This document shows positions 16,981 to 25,287 of a DNA stretch of 64,000 nt, in pieces (position 1 is the stretch's first letter; each line of letters opens with the position of its first letter). The translations under genes were made by a program, and so were the position numbers. The stretch lies in contig NZ_JAQQKW010000005.1 in NCBI RefSeq assembly GCF_028550395.1, forward strand, positions 1 to 64,000. Reading direction: 5' to 3'. The notes beneath the pieces are model-generated. The model made no database searches and was not told where the DNA came from. It saw only the letters and a list, made by a program, of their open reading frames with translations. This DNA comes from Asticcacaulis currens. Its GTDB lineage: Bacteria; Pseudomonadota; Alphaproteobacteria; Caulobacterales; Caulobacteraceae.

Positions 16981-18332
16981 CAGTAGTCCCTCGGCCGCAG
17001 CGACGGATCGGGCAAGGCGTCGTCCGCCTCCACCGCCTGAGCCGGAACCGCTGTCAGGGCCGGGGCGGTCGCGGTGGTGGTGATGGCCGATGAGGTCGGC
17101 AGGGTGATCACCCGCATCGTCGTCTCATCCGCGAAAGGCTGAAGCGGCGTGAAGGTCGATGCCGGCGGTGGCGCGCCCCCTTTGAAGGTCGAGCGCACCG
17201 TCATCAGCTTGCTCAGCACGTCGAACCAGAAGGGCGCCCCCAACGTCACGGCAAACGCCGTCATCACCCAGCCCGAAACGAGGGCGATCATCGGCAGCAC
17301 GTTAAACAGCGCATTGTCGCCCAGAGTAGGCGTCCCGTTATAGGCGTTGGTGAAGATTTCGACCGTGCGCCCGACGGCCAGTTGCGTATTGTGCCACCAC
17401 TGATCCGGGCGGTCCGCGCGGAAATCGGGCGCAGGCGTCGTCGGCTCCTTGCTGGGCGGGCATTTGCGGTTGTCGTGCAGGGGCGTGTCATTGCCGCAGA
17501 AGCGGAACAGGTGCTGCATACTGTCCATGGTGGTAGCGTTCCACCCCAGAGGCAGACCCAGGCGGCTCAGGGGGTTATCCAGACTGGCCGTCGCCTCCAC
17601 GCCCTTGGCGGCCGTGTCGGTATAATATTGCTGGGCCGAGGCCTCGACCGCCTTGCGCAGGCTGGGCGAGCGGTAGAGCGTATCGGCAATCACCACCGTG
17701 TTGACGTTCATCACCACGCAGGCAATGAGACTGAACCAGAACAGGATCGTCTGGGTCTCATGGCGATACCAGCCGGACACGCGGTCCATGGTGGCGTTGA
17801 ACCACTGCTCCAGAAAGGTGCGCGCCTTGTTCATATCCCCGTCGGCCGTATTGACCGCCAGTTGCACCACCTTGGCCAGACGCGGATTGTTGAGATTATT
17901 GGTGGCGTTCAGAACGGCCTGCGGGTCGATGCGCCCGGACTGGGTCTGACCGCCCTTTTCGCTGATCATATCCAGCACGACGAAGGCGAAATGCTCCGCC
18001 GGAATGTAGGACGGCAGCTTGCGCCCTTCGAAGAAGCGGCGGCGGGTCGGCGGCTTATAGTTGCCGCGATAGAGGGTCATGATCAGGGGATGGCTATAAA
18101 AGCCTTCAAGGAATTCGAAACCGTGCAGCTTGTCGCCGGATTTACGGTCGAAGCGCAGCTTGTGTTCCTTGGGCAGGTTGCACAGAAGTTCGATCAGGCC
18201 CCGTTCCAGATTGCGCGCCCGGCTTTTGAAAAAGCCTTCGACCGCTTCGCGCGCCGTCGTCGCCAGCACGCTCATCAGCAGGTAGATGAAGACCAGTCCT
18301 GCGGCAACATCAATGGACTCCGGCAGCAGCAT
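16980..18332 (-). CDS. Membrane protein of unknown function coupled to the endolysin-like gene
   Basis: 450 aa from the ATG at 18332, with GGGG just upstream; a GTG three codons earlier is possible. Predicted membrane helices lie near residues 8-30 (VAAGLVFIYLLMSVLATTA), 195-220 (ILFWFSLIACVVMNVNTVV) and 345-375 (VLPMIALVSGWVMTAFAVTL). The last runs into LGAPFWFDVLSKLMTVR, a motif I associate with a widespread uncharacterised membrane family. The ~55-residue tail is Thr/Ala/Pro-rich. The stop overlaps the lysin start, so the two are made together. A holin- or export-like role for the lysin is possible but unproven. A TTAACCATAATTAAC stretch near 18396 sits in the promoter region. Confidence 0.7.
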   Translation of the reverse strand: MLLPESIDVAAGLVFIYLLMSVLATTAREAVEGFFKSRARNLERGLIELLCNLPKEHKLRFDRKSGDKLHGFEFLEGFYSHPLIMTLYRGNYKPPTRRRFFEGRKLPSYIPAEHFAFVVLDMISEKGGQTQSGRIDPQAVLNATNNLNNPRLAKVVQLAVNTADGDMNKARTFLEQWFNATMDRVSGWYRHETQTILFWFSLIACVVMNVNTVVIADTLYRSPSLRKAVEASAQQYYTDTAAKGVEATASLDNPLSRLGLPLGWNATTMDSMQHLFRFCGNDTPLHDNRKCPPSKEPTTPAPDFRADRPDQWWHNTQLAVGRTVEIFTNAYNGTPTLGDNALFNVLPMIALVSGWVMTAFAVTLGAPFWFDVLSKLMTVRSTFKGGAPPPASTFTPLQPFADETTMRVITLPTSSAITTTATAPALTAVPAQAVEADDALPDPSLRPRDY

Positions 18333-18555
18333 GTCCCCCACCCTGAACCGTTCACGAAAAATTTTTATAAGAAATCAAACAGCCGGAAAACACCGTTAAC
18401 CATAATTAACGAAAGCGCAATCGCCAAATCATGACACTTTGCGCAGGGCGAAAAGTGGCGCATTCAGGTCACAGGTAGGGGAAAACCACAGGCGGGGGCA
18501 AAGGCGCAACGACCCCAGACGCTCAGCCTCTTCGGTCGCGGGTATTATCGCGGTA

Positions 18556-19932
18556 TTATTCTGGCCGTTCCAGGGCGCTGAGCGCCGCACGGCCTTCGGG
18601 CGTGACGGTCAGGCCCTCGGCAACGGTCTTGGCCGTGGCAACGGCCCCGCGCGGTGACATCATGGCCGCCGCCTTCATCGAGGCATGGGTAATGCCCGCC
18701 AGACGCGCCACCGCCATCTGACGATAGCTGTCAAAGCCCTGCACCATGCACGCACCCGCAGCCTGCTTGGCAGCGGCCGCCAGTTGGCCCAGATATTCGC
18801 TCAGGGCGTCGTCGTCGCGCTTTACGCCGTCGTACTCGATGCAAACCCCCGACAGACCGCACTTGGCCAGAGCGGCGATAATCTTGCGGTCGGAAGAGAC
18901 GTGACCGACGACGGTCATGCAGAAGGGCTTGATCAGCGAGACGATTTCCAGAACGCGGTGCGGCGGCACACCGTCCAGACCGCGCACCTCAAACAGCACC
19001 TTGAGGCCCATATCGCTGGCGGCCTTGGCCACTTCGTGCGTGATCTTCTGGCGCGCGCGCTGGGAAGCAAAGGTCGAAAAGGCCGCGGGCACGACCATCA
19101 GCATCTTGCGCTGATCGGCCTCGCGCATCCGTAATATCTTCAGCCCCTGCTCGATATTGGTGATATCGACCAGTTCGCGCAGACCCCAGTCCATATTGGC
19201 CAGCGCCTTGCGATCCAGAAGCGTGTTGTCCGACGCCTCAACGACCATAGGCTCCAGCCGGTGGCCGATCATCACCATCTTCTTCATCTCGAACAGAGGC
19301 TCGTTCGAAGAGGCGATGCGCAGCGTCCGGTTGGCCAGCGTCACAGTGGCCGCCACCATGACCGGACGTTGAATATTGGTCATTTGCGGGCCCTGACCGG
19401 GGGTGCGGACGGCTTCGCCCGTCGTTGCGCCGGTGATCGGCTTCACGCGCTCAGGCCCCGCTTCCGGACGGTCGAACCAGGTCTTGAGGTCGATGGGATT
19501 GAGGAGGAAGCGATCGACGTCCTCTACCTGCACCTCATAGAGCGGAACGGGCAGTTCGGAGACATCCCCGACAAAGAAATTGCCCAGATCGCGCCACATC
19601 TCGGTTACCGACAAAGCGCCCCGGCGCGACCCTTCGGTCGGGATAATAGCCAGCCAGGCATCGTCATTGATACGCAGGCACCAGTTGGGCTCCTGAAAGC
19701 GTCGCTCGAAACCGGTCTTTAGATGTTCATAGACCAGTTCGCTCTTGACGTCCCACTTGGACCCCAGCCGCACAATCAGGGCATCCAGCTTGAGCAAGAA
19801 GGCGTGGCCCTGTGCGCTGACACGGGTTTCGCGCAGGCGCTCGATGATCATCACCGCGTCCTCGCGTTGCAGCAGCAGCCGTTCGGGCTCCGCTGCGCCG
19901 TCTTGCCCTGTCGAAAGGATGTCTTGAGACAT
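18556..19932 (-). CDS. Hypothetical protein, possible degenerate GGDEF/EAL-like
   Basis: 458 aa from the ATG at 19932; a GTG three codons upstream is also open. No signal peptide or membrane helix. The N-terminal half (about residues 25-140) has an alpha/beta pattern ending in NDDAWLAIIPTEG, where a cyclase would have its GGDEF-like strand. The C-terminal half (about 230-420) alternates helices and strands with KVLFEVRGLDG and GVCIEYDGVKRDD, like a TIM-barrel EAL domain without the EAL catalytic acids. That resemblance is my inference; no clear family motif is present. It is divergent from the DUF2336 gene. Confidence 0.6.
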   Translation of the reverse strand: MSQDILSTGQDGAAEPERLLLQREDAVMIIERLRETRVSAQGHAFLLKLDALIVRLGSKWDVKSELVYEHLKTGFERRFQEPNWCLRINDDAWLAIIPTEGSRRGALSVTEMWRDLGNFFVGDVSELPVPLYEVQVEDVDRFLLNPIDLKTWFDRPEAGPERVKPITGATTGEAVRTPGQGPQMTNIQRPVMVAATVTLANRTLRIASSNEPLFEMKKMVMIGHRLEPMVVEASDNTLLDRKALANMDWGLRELVDITNIEQGLKILRMREADQRKMLMVVPAAFSTFASQRARQKITHEVAKAASDMGLKVLFEVRGLDGVPPHRVLEIVSLIKPFCMTVVGHVSSDRKIIAALAKCGLSGVCIEYDGVKRDDDALSEYLGQLAAAAKQAAGACMVQGFDSYRQMAVARLAGITHASMKAAAMMSPRGAVATAKTVAEGLTVTPEGRAALSALERPE

Positions 19933-20135
19933 GCCGGACACACCAGACCTATACTTACAACACCGTCCCGATCAGCCTACGGATGCAGCGTTGAAACAAC
20001 ATTAACATGCGTGTCAAAATTATGGGCCATCGCGGTGATACCGCCGACGATGTCACGTGATTCAGAAGTTAAGCAAGTCTTCACCCTAACGGTTAAAACC
20101 TTGTACACTCTGACCGAATCGCCCGGAGGTTTGCC

Positions 20136-21158
20136 ATTTCCGCCGCCGCACCGGCTCCTGACGCCCTGACCCGTGCCGCTCCCGAAGCGCGCGCGCCTGT
20201 GGACGTGCCCGAAGCCAGCGGCCTGCACCCTGTCACACAGGTGCGCATCCTGCTGCATCTGATGCAGTTGAACGCGGCGGCCCGGCGACAGGCGGCACTG
20301 CCCGACGAAAACCCGCCGGGTTTCGTCGGGCGACTGTCCGAACTGATTGCCAGCCTGCCCCCCGACAGGGCGCAGCCTGTGCTCGATGATCTGGCGGAGG
20401 CCGACTGGGCCGATCCGGATCTGATCGCCGCCCTGTGCCAGTTACCACAAAGTGGTGCATCGGTTTTGCTGCGCTCCCCTGTGCTCAGGGACGAGGCGCT
20501 TCTGAAATTGATCGCGACCAGCGGCGAGCGCGCCCGTCTGATCGCGTTGCGACCGACCCTCAGCCCGTCCGTGATCGACGCCCTGATTGCGACCGCCGAT
20601 ACCGCCACGGCCACCGCCCTGCTCAACAACCGGCACCTCCGCCTCCATGACGCAGCGTTCGAGGCTCTGGCGGCGCACGCCCGAACCGATATCGCCCTGC
20701 GCGCCCCGCTGACGCGCCACCCCCTACTGACGCGGGCTGCCGCCGCCCGGCTGCTGGATGTGGTGGGGCCGGGCCTGCGCGACACACTTCTGACCCGCTT
20801 CGACGGCCTGCACGCCCGCCATTTTCAGGCCCCACCGCCCAGCGATGCGGCGCAAACCCTGCATCGTCTGCAACGCGGCGACTTCCTCGCCTTCCGGCAA
20901 GGTCTGTCGCGACTGACCGGACTGGATCGCGCGCTCGTGGATCGCGCCCTCAGCCAGGACTCGGCGGTGCCGCTGGTACTGTTGCTGAGCGCCGCCGCCA
21001 TCGACCGGGCGGCCTTTGCTGACGTGCTGACGCAGGTTCAGGCGCTAAATGACGGACATCCGCGCATCAATGATCGTCACCTGGCCTTTGTCCGCGGCCT
21101 GTTCGATCTCAGTGCCCCCGAAGCGCGGCAAAGGCTTATGGCCATCTATTCCCATTGA
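20136..21158 (+). CDS. DUF2336-family protein, probably started at ATT
   Basis: The translation is a helical, repeat-like DUF2336 protein common in alphaproteobacteria, often found near sensory or cell-cycle genes and of unknown function. A GTG at 20199 gives 319 aa but has no ribosome site. The only good Shine-Dalgarno, GGAGG at 20125-20129, is six bases before an in-frame ATT at 20136, giving a natural start (M)SAAAPAPDALTRAA and 340 aa. I therefore place the start at ATT, a rare codon known mainly from infC. The protein is Leu/Ala/Arg-rich with HEAT-like helices (TLSPSVIDALIATADTAT, RHPLLTRAAAARLLD). Confidence 0.75.
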   Translation: MSAAAPAPDALTRAAPEARAPVDVPEASGLHPVTQVRILLHLMQLNAAARRQAALPDENPPGFVGRLSELIASLPPDRAQPVLDDLAEADWADPDLIAALCQLPQSGASVLLRSPVLRDEALLKLIATSGERARLIALRPTLSPSVIDALIATADTATATALLNNRHLRLHDAAFEALAAHARTDIALRAPLTRHPLLTRAAAARLLDVVGPGLRDTLLTRFDGLHARHFQAPPPSDAAQTLHRLQRGDFLAFRQGLSRLTGLDRALVDRALSQDSAVPLVLLLSAAAIDRAAFADVLTQVQALNDGHPRINDRHLAFVRGLFDLSAPEARQRLMAIYSH

Positions 21159-21207
21159 ACGAAATCCGTTCTAAGACGGCTGTCCCCTGCTGTTCAGACC
21201 CTGCCTC

Positions 21208-21966
21208 ATGTCCCTCAAACTCGCCTTTACCGCCTCCGAACGCCCCGAAGCCCAGGCCGCTTGCGCGGTGCTGCGCAAACGGTACGGTGAGGCCAACGAC
21301 CCGGACGTGATCGTCGCCCTGGGCGGGGATGGCTGGCTTCTGGAATGCGTCCACAGCCATTTCCGTCACGAATTGCCCATCTTTGGCATGAACATGGGCT
21401 CGATCGGCTTTCTGTTGAACGAATATCGTGAAAACGATTTGATGGCGCGCATCGAAAGCGCCGAGCGCACCCGCATCAGCCCGCTGCGCATGACGGCCAC
21501 CAATGGGCGTGGCGAGGTGCAGGAGGCGCTGGCCTTCAATGAGGTGTCTCTGCTGCGTCAGACGCATCAGAGCGCCAAACTGCGCATCCTGATCGACGGC
21601 AAGGCGCGGCTGGAGGAACTGATCTGCGACGGCGCGCTGGTCGCCACGCCCGCCGGTTCGACCGCCTATAATCTCTCGGCCCACGGCCCCATTATCCCGC
21701 TGGACGCGCAGGCCCTCGCCCTGACCCCGATCAGCGCCTTTCGCCCGCGACGCTGGCGCGGTGCCCTCCTGCCGCATTCGGCCAAGGTGCGTTTTGAGGT
21801 GCTGGAATGCGACAAACGCCCGGTGGCCGCGTCGGCCGACACCTTCGAAGTGCGCCACATCCGCGAGGTGGAAATCGTCGAAGTGCCTGAACTGTCTGCC
21901 ACCATCCTCTTCGATGCGGGCAACGGTTATGATGAGCGCGTGCTGACCGAACAGTTTTCGAGTTAG
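21208..21966 (+). CDS. nadK: NAD kinase
   Basis: 252 aa. It phosphorylates NAD to NADP, the only route to NADP. Family motifs are [13 protein letters not shown] (GGDG at about 39-42), [24 protein letters not shown] and [18 protein letters not shown]. The length suits the short alphaproteobacterial form. It follows the DUF2336 gene by 50 bases and may be read from the same promoter. The 187 bases before the next gene (21967-22153) show no clear feature beyond short repeats of CCCCTT/AAGGGG type. Confidence 0.96.
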   Translation: MSLKLAFTASERPEAQAACAVLRKRYGEANDPDVIVALGGDGWLLECVHSHFRHELPIFGMNMGSIGFLLNEYRENDLMARIESAERTRISPLRMTATNGRGEVQEALAFNEVSLLRQTHQSAKLRILIDGKARLEELICDGALVATPAGSTAYNLSAHGPIIPLDAQALALTPISAFRPRRWRGALLPHSAKVRFEVLECDKRPVAASADTFEVRHIREVEIVEVPELSATILFDAGNGYDERVLTEQFSS

Positions 21967-22153
21967 AGCGCATCCCTGTCGCAACGGCATGGCGGGCTGG
22001 CGATTCGATTGCACACGCGGGTGCTCTGAGGGGTATGTTACCGGCTCAATCCCCTTATCACCAAGGCCGCGAAGGAAAAAATGCACGGCATTAGGGCTTC
22101 CTAAAGGGGTTTGCGGTTAGGGTTGATGAAATAGCCCCACGGAATAAGCTCCC

Positions 22154-22642
22154 ATGTCCGAAAAAGCCCAGGTCATCCAGATCCCCAATACCCTCCGCGC
22201 CAAGGTTGGCGGCAAGATGGGTGCGCTTGATCCGGCCACCCTTGCCAAGGCGGAAGAAGCCCTGTCCTCCCTGTCCGATCAGTTCGACAACTGGCTGGAT
22301 GATGAGGTCACCAAGCTGGAAAAGGCGCAGGAAACCATTCGCAATGATGGCCTGAGCCCGAAGAACGCCGAAGCCCTCTATTTCCGCTGCCACGATCTCA
22401 AGGGTCTGGGCACCACCTATGGCTATCCGCTGATCACGCGCATCGCCGGTTCGGTGTGCAAAATGCTGGACGACGAAACCATCCGTATGCAGTCACCGCG
22501 CGTCCTGATCGACGCCCATGTGGACGCCATCCGCGCCATCGTCCGCGGCAAGATCAAGGACGAGAACCATCCGGTGGGCGTCACCCTCGCCGAAACGCTG
22601 GAAGCACGTGTCAAGGAATATATGGACGCGCTTGAAGCCTGA
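22154..22642 (+). CDS. Hpt-domain histidine phosphotransfer protein
   Basis: 162 aa, all-helical. The phosphorylatable histidine is His80 in YFRCHDLKGLGTTYGYP, the classic HxLKG...G motif. An N-terminal segment of about 30 residues is basic and probably flexible. It should relay phosphate between a hybrid kinase receiver and a response regulator. No such partner is adjacent; the OmpR-type pair 2 kb away has no extra receiver. A strong terminator follows 24 bases after the stop. Confidence 0.88.
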   Translation: MSEKAQVIQIPNTLRAKVGGKMGALDPATLAKAEEALSSLSDQFDNWLDDEVTKLEKAQETIRNDGLSPKNAEALYFRCHDLKGLGTTYGYPLITRIAGSVCKMLDDETIRMQSPRVLIDAHVDAIRAIVRGKIKDENHPVGVTLAETLEARVKEYMDALEA

Positions 22643-22666
22643 TCTCAAGGCCTGAGACACAAAGAA

Positions 22667-22693
22667 AAGCCCCGGTTTGCGCCGGGGCTTTTT
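22667..22693 (+). terminator. Intrinsic terminator after the Hpt gene
   Basis: AAGCCCCGG (22667-22675) and CCGGGGCTT (22682-22690) form a perfect 9-bp stem with a 6-base loop, followed by a T-run. Confidence 0.92.
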
Positions 22694-22703
22694 GCGTATC
22701 CTT

Positions 22704-22820
22704 ATACCAAAGGTCATTGAAAATGACTCTTGGTATTCCATCCGAGAATGTCTCATGTCACTGACAGTCTCGTGTCTTCAACGGCCGGATGCGGTCAGCA
22801 TCTTCGGCCGTTGGTATTAT
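22704..22820 (+). repeat. Dispersed two-hairpin repeat, copy 2
   Basis: A 15-bp stem (22704-22718 with 22722-22736, one mismatch) has the same sequence as the hairpin at 393-425. About 30 bases later, 22768-22813 matches 342-387 in inverted orientation. Here that block contains its own stem, CAACGGCCG...CGGCCGTTG. Copy 2 has extra bases between the two parts. It fills the space between the Hpt terminator and the end of nupC. Confidence 0.75.
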
Positions 22821-22828
22821 CAATACGA

Positions 22829-24151
22829 TCAGCGTGGCGCGACCGCCACCACCGGGGCCTTGGGCGCGTTCAGGCCGAACAGCGCATCCGGCAGCGCACC
22901 GATAATGGCCGCCGACAGACAGGTGGCGACAAAGCCGGCAAACAGGGCCTTCCAAACCAGACTCAGCACTTCCTCGCGGCGGTCAGGCATAAGCACGCCC
23001 AGCCCCGTGACCGTAATCCCCACCGAACCCAGATTGGCAAAGCCGCAGATGGCATAGGTCATCAGCATCCGCGTGCGCTCGCTCATCTGATCGACCGGAA
23101 TGGCCCCCAGTTTGAGGAAGGCAACAAATTCGGTCAGGGTCAGCTTGGTGCCCAGAATATAGCCGGCCTTTTGCGACTCTTCCCACGGCACGCCGATAAT
23201 CCACGCCAGCGGCGCGAAAACGACGGACAGACCGCGCTCAAGCGACAGGGGCTCACCGCCCACATGCGGGAACATGCCCAGCACGATGTTAATCAGCGAC
23301 ACGAAGGCGACGAAAACGATCAGGATGGCCGAGATGTTCATCACCACCATCAGGCCGTCCGCCGTGCCCTTGGAAATGGCGTCGATGGCGCTGTCGTACT
23401 TCAGCGACGAGTTATAATCGGCGACAACGCCGCCTTCGCCGTCTTTTTCAGGCACCATGATGCGCGACAACAGCACACCCGCCGGGGCCGAAATAATCGA
23501 CGCCACTAACACGTGACCGGCGGCATTGGGCAGGGTCGCCTTAAGGATCAGCGCATAGGCCACCATGGTCGAACCGGCCACAGTGGCCAGACCGACCACC
23601 ATCATCATGAACACTTCGGAGCGCGACAGCTTCGACAGGTAGGCGCGGATGACGATGGGGCTTTCGATCATGCCCAGAAAGATATTGGTGGCCACCGCCA
23701 GAGCCGACGCCCCGCCAAGGCCCATGGTCTTCTGGAAAATGAACCCGAAACCCTGCGTGATCCATTTGAGAATGTGCCAGTGCCACAAAAGGGCCGACAG
23801 GGCCGAGATGACCAGGATCAGCGGCAAGACCTGAAAGGCAAAGACGAAAAGAGCCCCCTGATTTTGCACCGTATAGGGCTGAGCCCCGCCACCCAGATAG
23901 CCGAAGACGAACTGCGTCCCCTGATTGGTGGCCGCCGCTAGGGCGTCCACGCCGGAATTGATGCCGTCCAGCACGGCCTGAGACTGCGGAAAACCGAACA
24001 GCAGCACCGCCAGCGCCACCTGCACACCGATGGCCCCGATGGTCAGAAAGATCGGAAATTTCTTTTTGTTCTCCGAAAGCAGCCAGCAGGCCAGCAGCAT
24101 GATCCCAATGCCCAGTATACTCTGGACGTTCAGCATTCCGTAAGACGGCAT
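22829..24151 (-). CDS. nupC: NupC-family concentrative nucleoside transporter
   Basis: 440 aa from the ATG at 24151, which has AAGGGA eight bases upstream. Earlier in-frame starts add basic residues without family likeness. It is a polytopic inner-membrane protein with about 10 helices that imports nucleosides by ion symport. Family segments are FVFGYLGGG, FVFAFQVLPLILVISALSALLWH, GLGGASALAVATNIFLGMIESPI and the late TYAICGFANLGSVGITVTGLG. It is monocistronic; the 3' end meets the dispersed repeat. Confidence 0.92.
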   Translation of the reverse strand: MPSYGMLNVQSILGIGIMLLACWLLSENKKKFPIFLTIGAIGVQVALAVLLFGFPQSQAVLDGINSGVDALAAATNQGTQFVFGYLGGGAQPYTVQNQGALFVFAFQVLPLILVISALSALLWHWHILKWITQGFGFIFQKTMGLGGASALAVATNIFLGMIESPIVIRAYLSKLSRSEVFMMMVVGLATVAGSTMVAYALILKATLPNAAGHVLVASIISAPAGVLLSRIMVPEKDGEGGVVADYNSSLKYDSAIDAISKGTADGLMVVMNISAILIVFVAFVSLINIVLGMFPHVGGEPLSLERGLSVVFAPLAWIIGVPWEESQKAGYILGTKLTLTEFVAFLKLGAIPVDQMSERTRMLMTYAICGFANLGSVGITVTGLGVLMPDRREEVLSLVWKALFAGFVATCLSAAIIGALPDALFGLNAPKAPVVAVAPR

Positions 24152-24397
24152 GTACACTATCCCTTGGCGGCTGTGCACACGATTGCGCCGCCCAAACCGT
24201 AAATATCCGATAACCATTGAAACCATGGCAAGCGGTTTCTTCGCATAGCCGATATTATTTTCGCCGTCGGCGAGAGGCTATGACAAAAAGGCGACAAATC
24301 CTGATGACAAATCACCCGGTGGGCCTGTAGTCTCGCCGATGACAGCGCCCCGGCCCAAGCCTCCGGGCGCCGCCCATAACAAGGACAGGACTTAAAC

Positions 24398-25099
24398 GTG
24401 AGCCCTCAGCCCGGCCTCAATGACGCCGTCGTTCGCCACCTGCTGGTTGTCGATGACGACGATCGTATCCGTACCCTGCTCAAGGAGTTCCTGTCGCGTC
24501 AGGGCTTCCGCGTCACCGCCGCCGCCCATGCCGACGCCGCCAAGCGGATGCTGCAACTGCTGGATTTCGACCTGCTGATCCTCGACGTGATGATGCCCGG
24601 CGAAGACGGTTTCTCGCTGTCGAAATGGGTGCGGCAACATTCCAACGTCCCCATCCTCATCCTGACGGCGCGCGGCCTGCCCGACGACCGTATCATGGGC
24701 CTGAGCCTGGGGGCCGACGACTATCTGTCCAAGCCGTTCGAAGCGCAAGAGCTTTTGCTGCGGATCGAAGCGATCCTGCGCCGCACCGGCGTCAAACCCG
24801 CCCTGCCGAAGACCATCAGCATGGGGCAGATCACCTTTGATCTTGAACGCGCCGAACTGACGCGCAACGGGGCGATGGTGCGCCTGACCGAGGCCGAGGC
24901 GCAACTTCTGAAATATCTCGCTGAGCGCGCCAATGTGCCGGTGGATCGCATGGACCTTGCCAAGGACAGCGTCGATACCACAGGGCGCGCCGTGGACGTT
25001 CAGGTCACCCGCCTGCGCCGCAAGATTGAGCCCGATCCCAAGAATCCGCGCTACCTGCAAACCGTGCGCGGCAAGGGCTATATGCTGGCGCCGGATTAA
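24398..25099 (+). CDS. OmpR-family response regulator
   Basis: 233 aa starting at GTG 24398 (AAGGACAGGA upstream). The receiver domain (residues ~12-125) has the acidic pocket HLLVVDDDDRIR and the phosphate-accepting Asp63 in LLILDVMMPGEDGF, plus the switch Thr and Lys (ILTARG, YLSKPF). The C-terminal winged helix (~145-230) ends in the OmpR-type VTRLRRKIEPDPKNPRYLQTV. It pairs with the sensor kinase 188 bases downstream. The target regulon is not visible here. Confidence 0.95.
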   Translation: MSPQPGLNDAVVRHLLVVDDDDRIRTLLKEFLSRQGFRVTAAAHADAAKRMLQLLDFDLLILDVMMPGEDGFSLSKWVRQHSNVPILILTARGLPDDRIMGLSLGADDYLSKPFEAQELLLRIEAILRRTGVKPALPKTISMGQITFDLERAELTRNGAMVRLTEAEAQLLKYLAERANVPVDRMDLAKDSVDTTGRAVDVQVTRLRRKIEPDPKNPRYLQTVRGKGYMLAPD

Positions 25100-25226
25100 G
25101 GCCTCGCCTTATCCTCATCTATGCGCTCAGAGGCCGCCCGTGCGCTCTGCGCACAATTAGGGTGAAACACCGAGCTATGAATAGGCCGGGGCTCGCCGCG
25201 TAGGCGGCGGCGGGCAGTCGCCCTTG

Positions 25227-25259
25227 CCAAATCGCAATGAGGAGGTCATTGCAATTTGG
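25227..25259 (+). promoter_or_regulatory. Hairpin presenting a Shine-Dalgarno sequence before the sensor kinase
   Basis: CCAAATCGCAATGA (25227-25240) and TCATTGCAATTTGG (25246-25259) pair over 14 bp with one mismatch. The loop is exactly GGAGG. The hairpin lies in the 188-base space between the regulator and kinase genes, upstream of the kinase start. Since in-frame ATG 25237 and TTG 25249 fall within the arms, it may control where or whether translation starts. Confidence 0.5.
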
Positions 25260-25287
25260 AGATCAGCGTCAAAGCGTAAAGGTCTGT

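Noticed and set aside
18396-18410. TTAACCATAATTAAC as a CtrA binding site
   Set aside because: The spacing between the two TTAA halves is 6 bases and not the 7 of the CtrA consensus; possible but not supported enough to be listed as a site.
24136-24226. N-terminally extended nupC from 24226
   Set aside because: The added residues are basic and hydrophilic and do not fit the first helix of NupC; ATG 24151 has a ribosome site.
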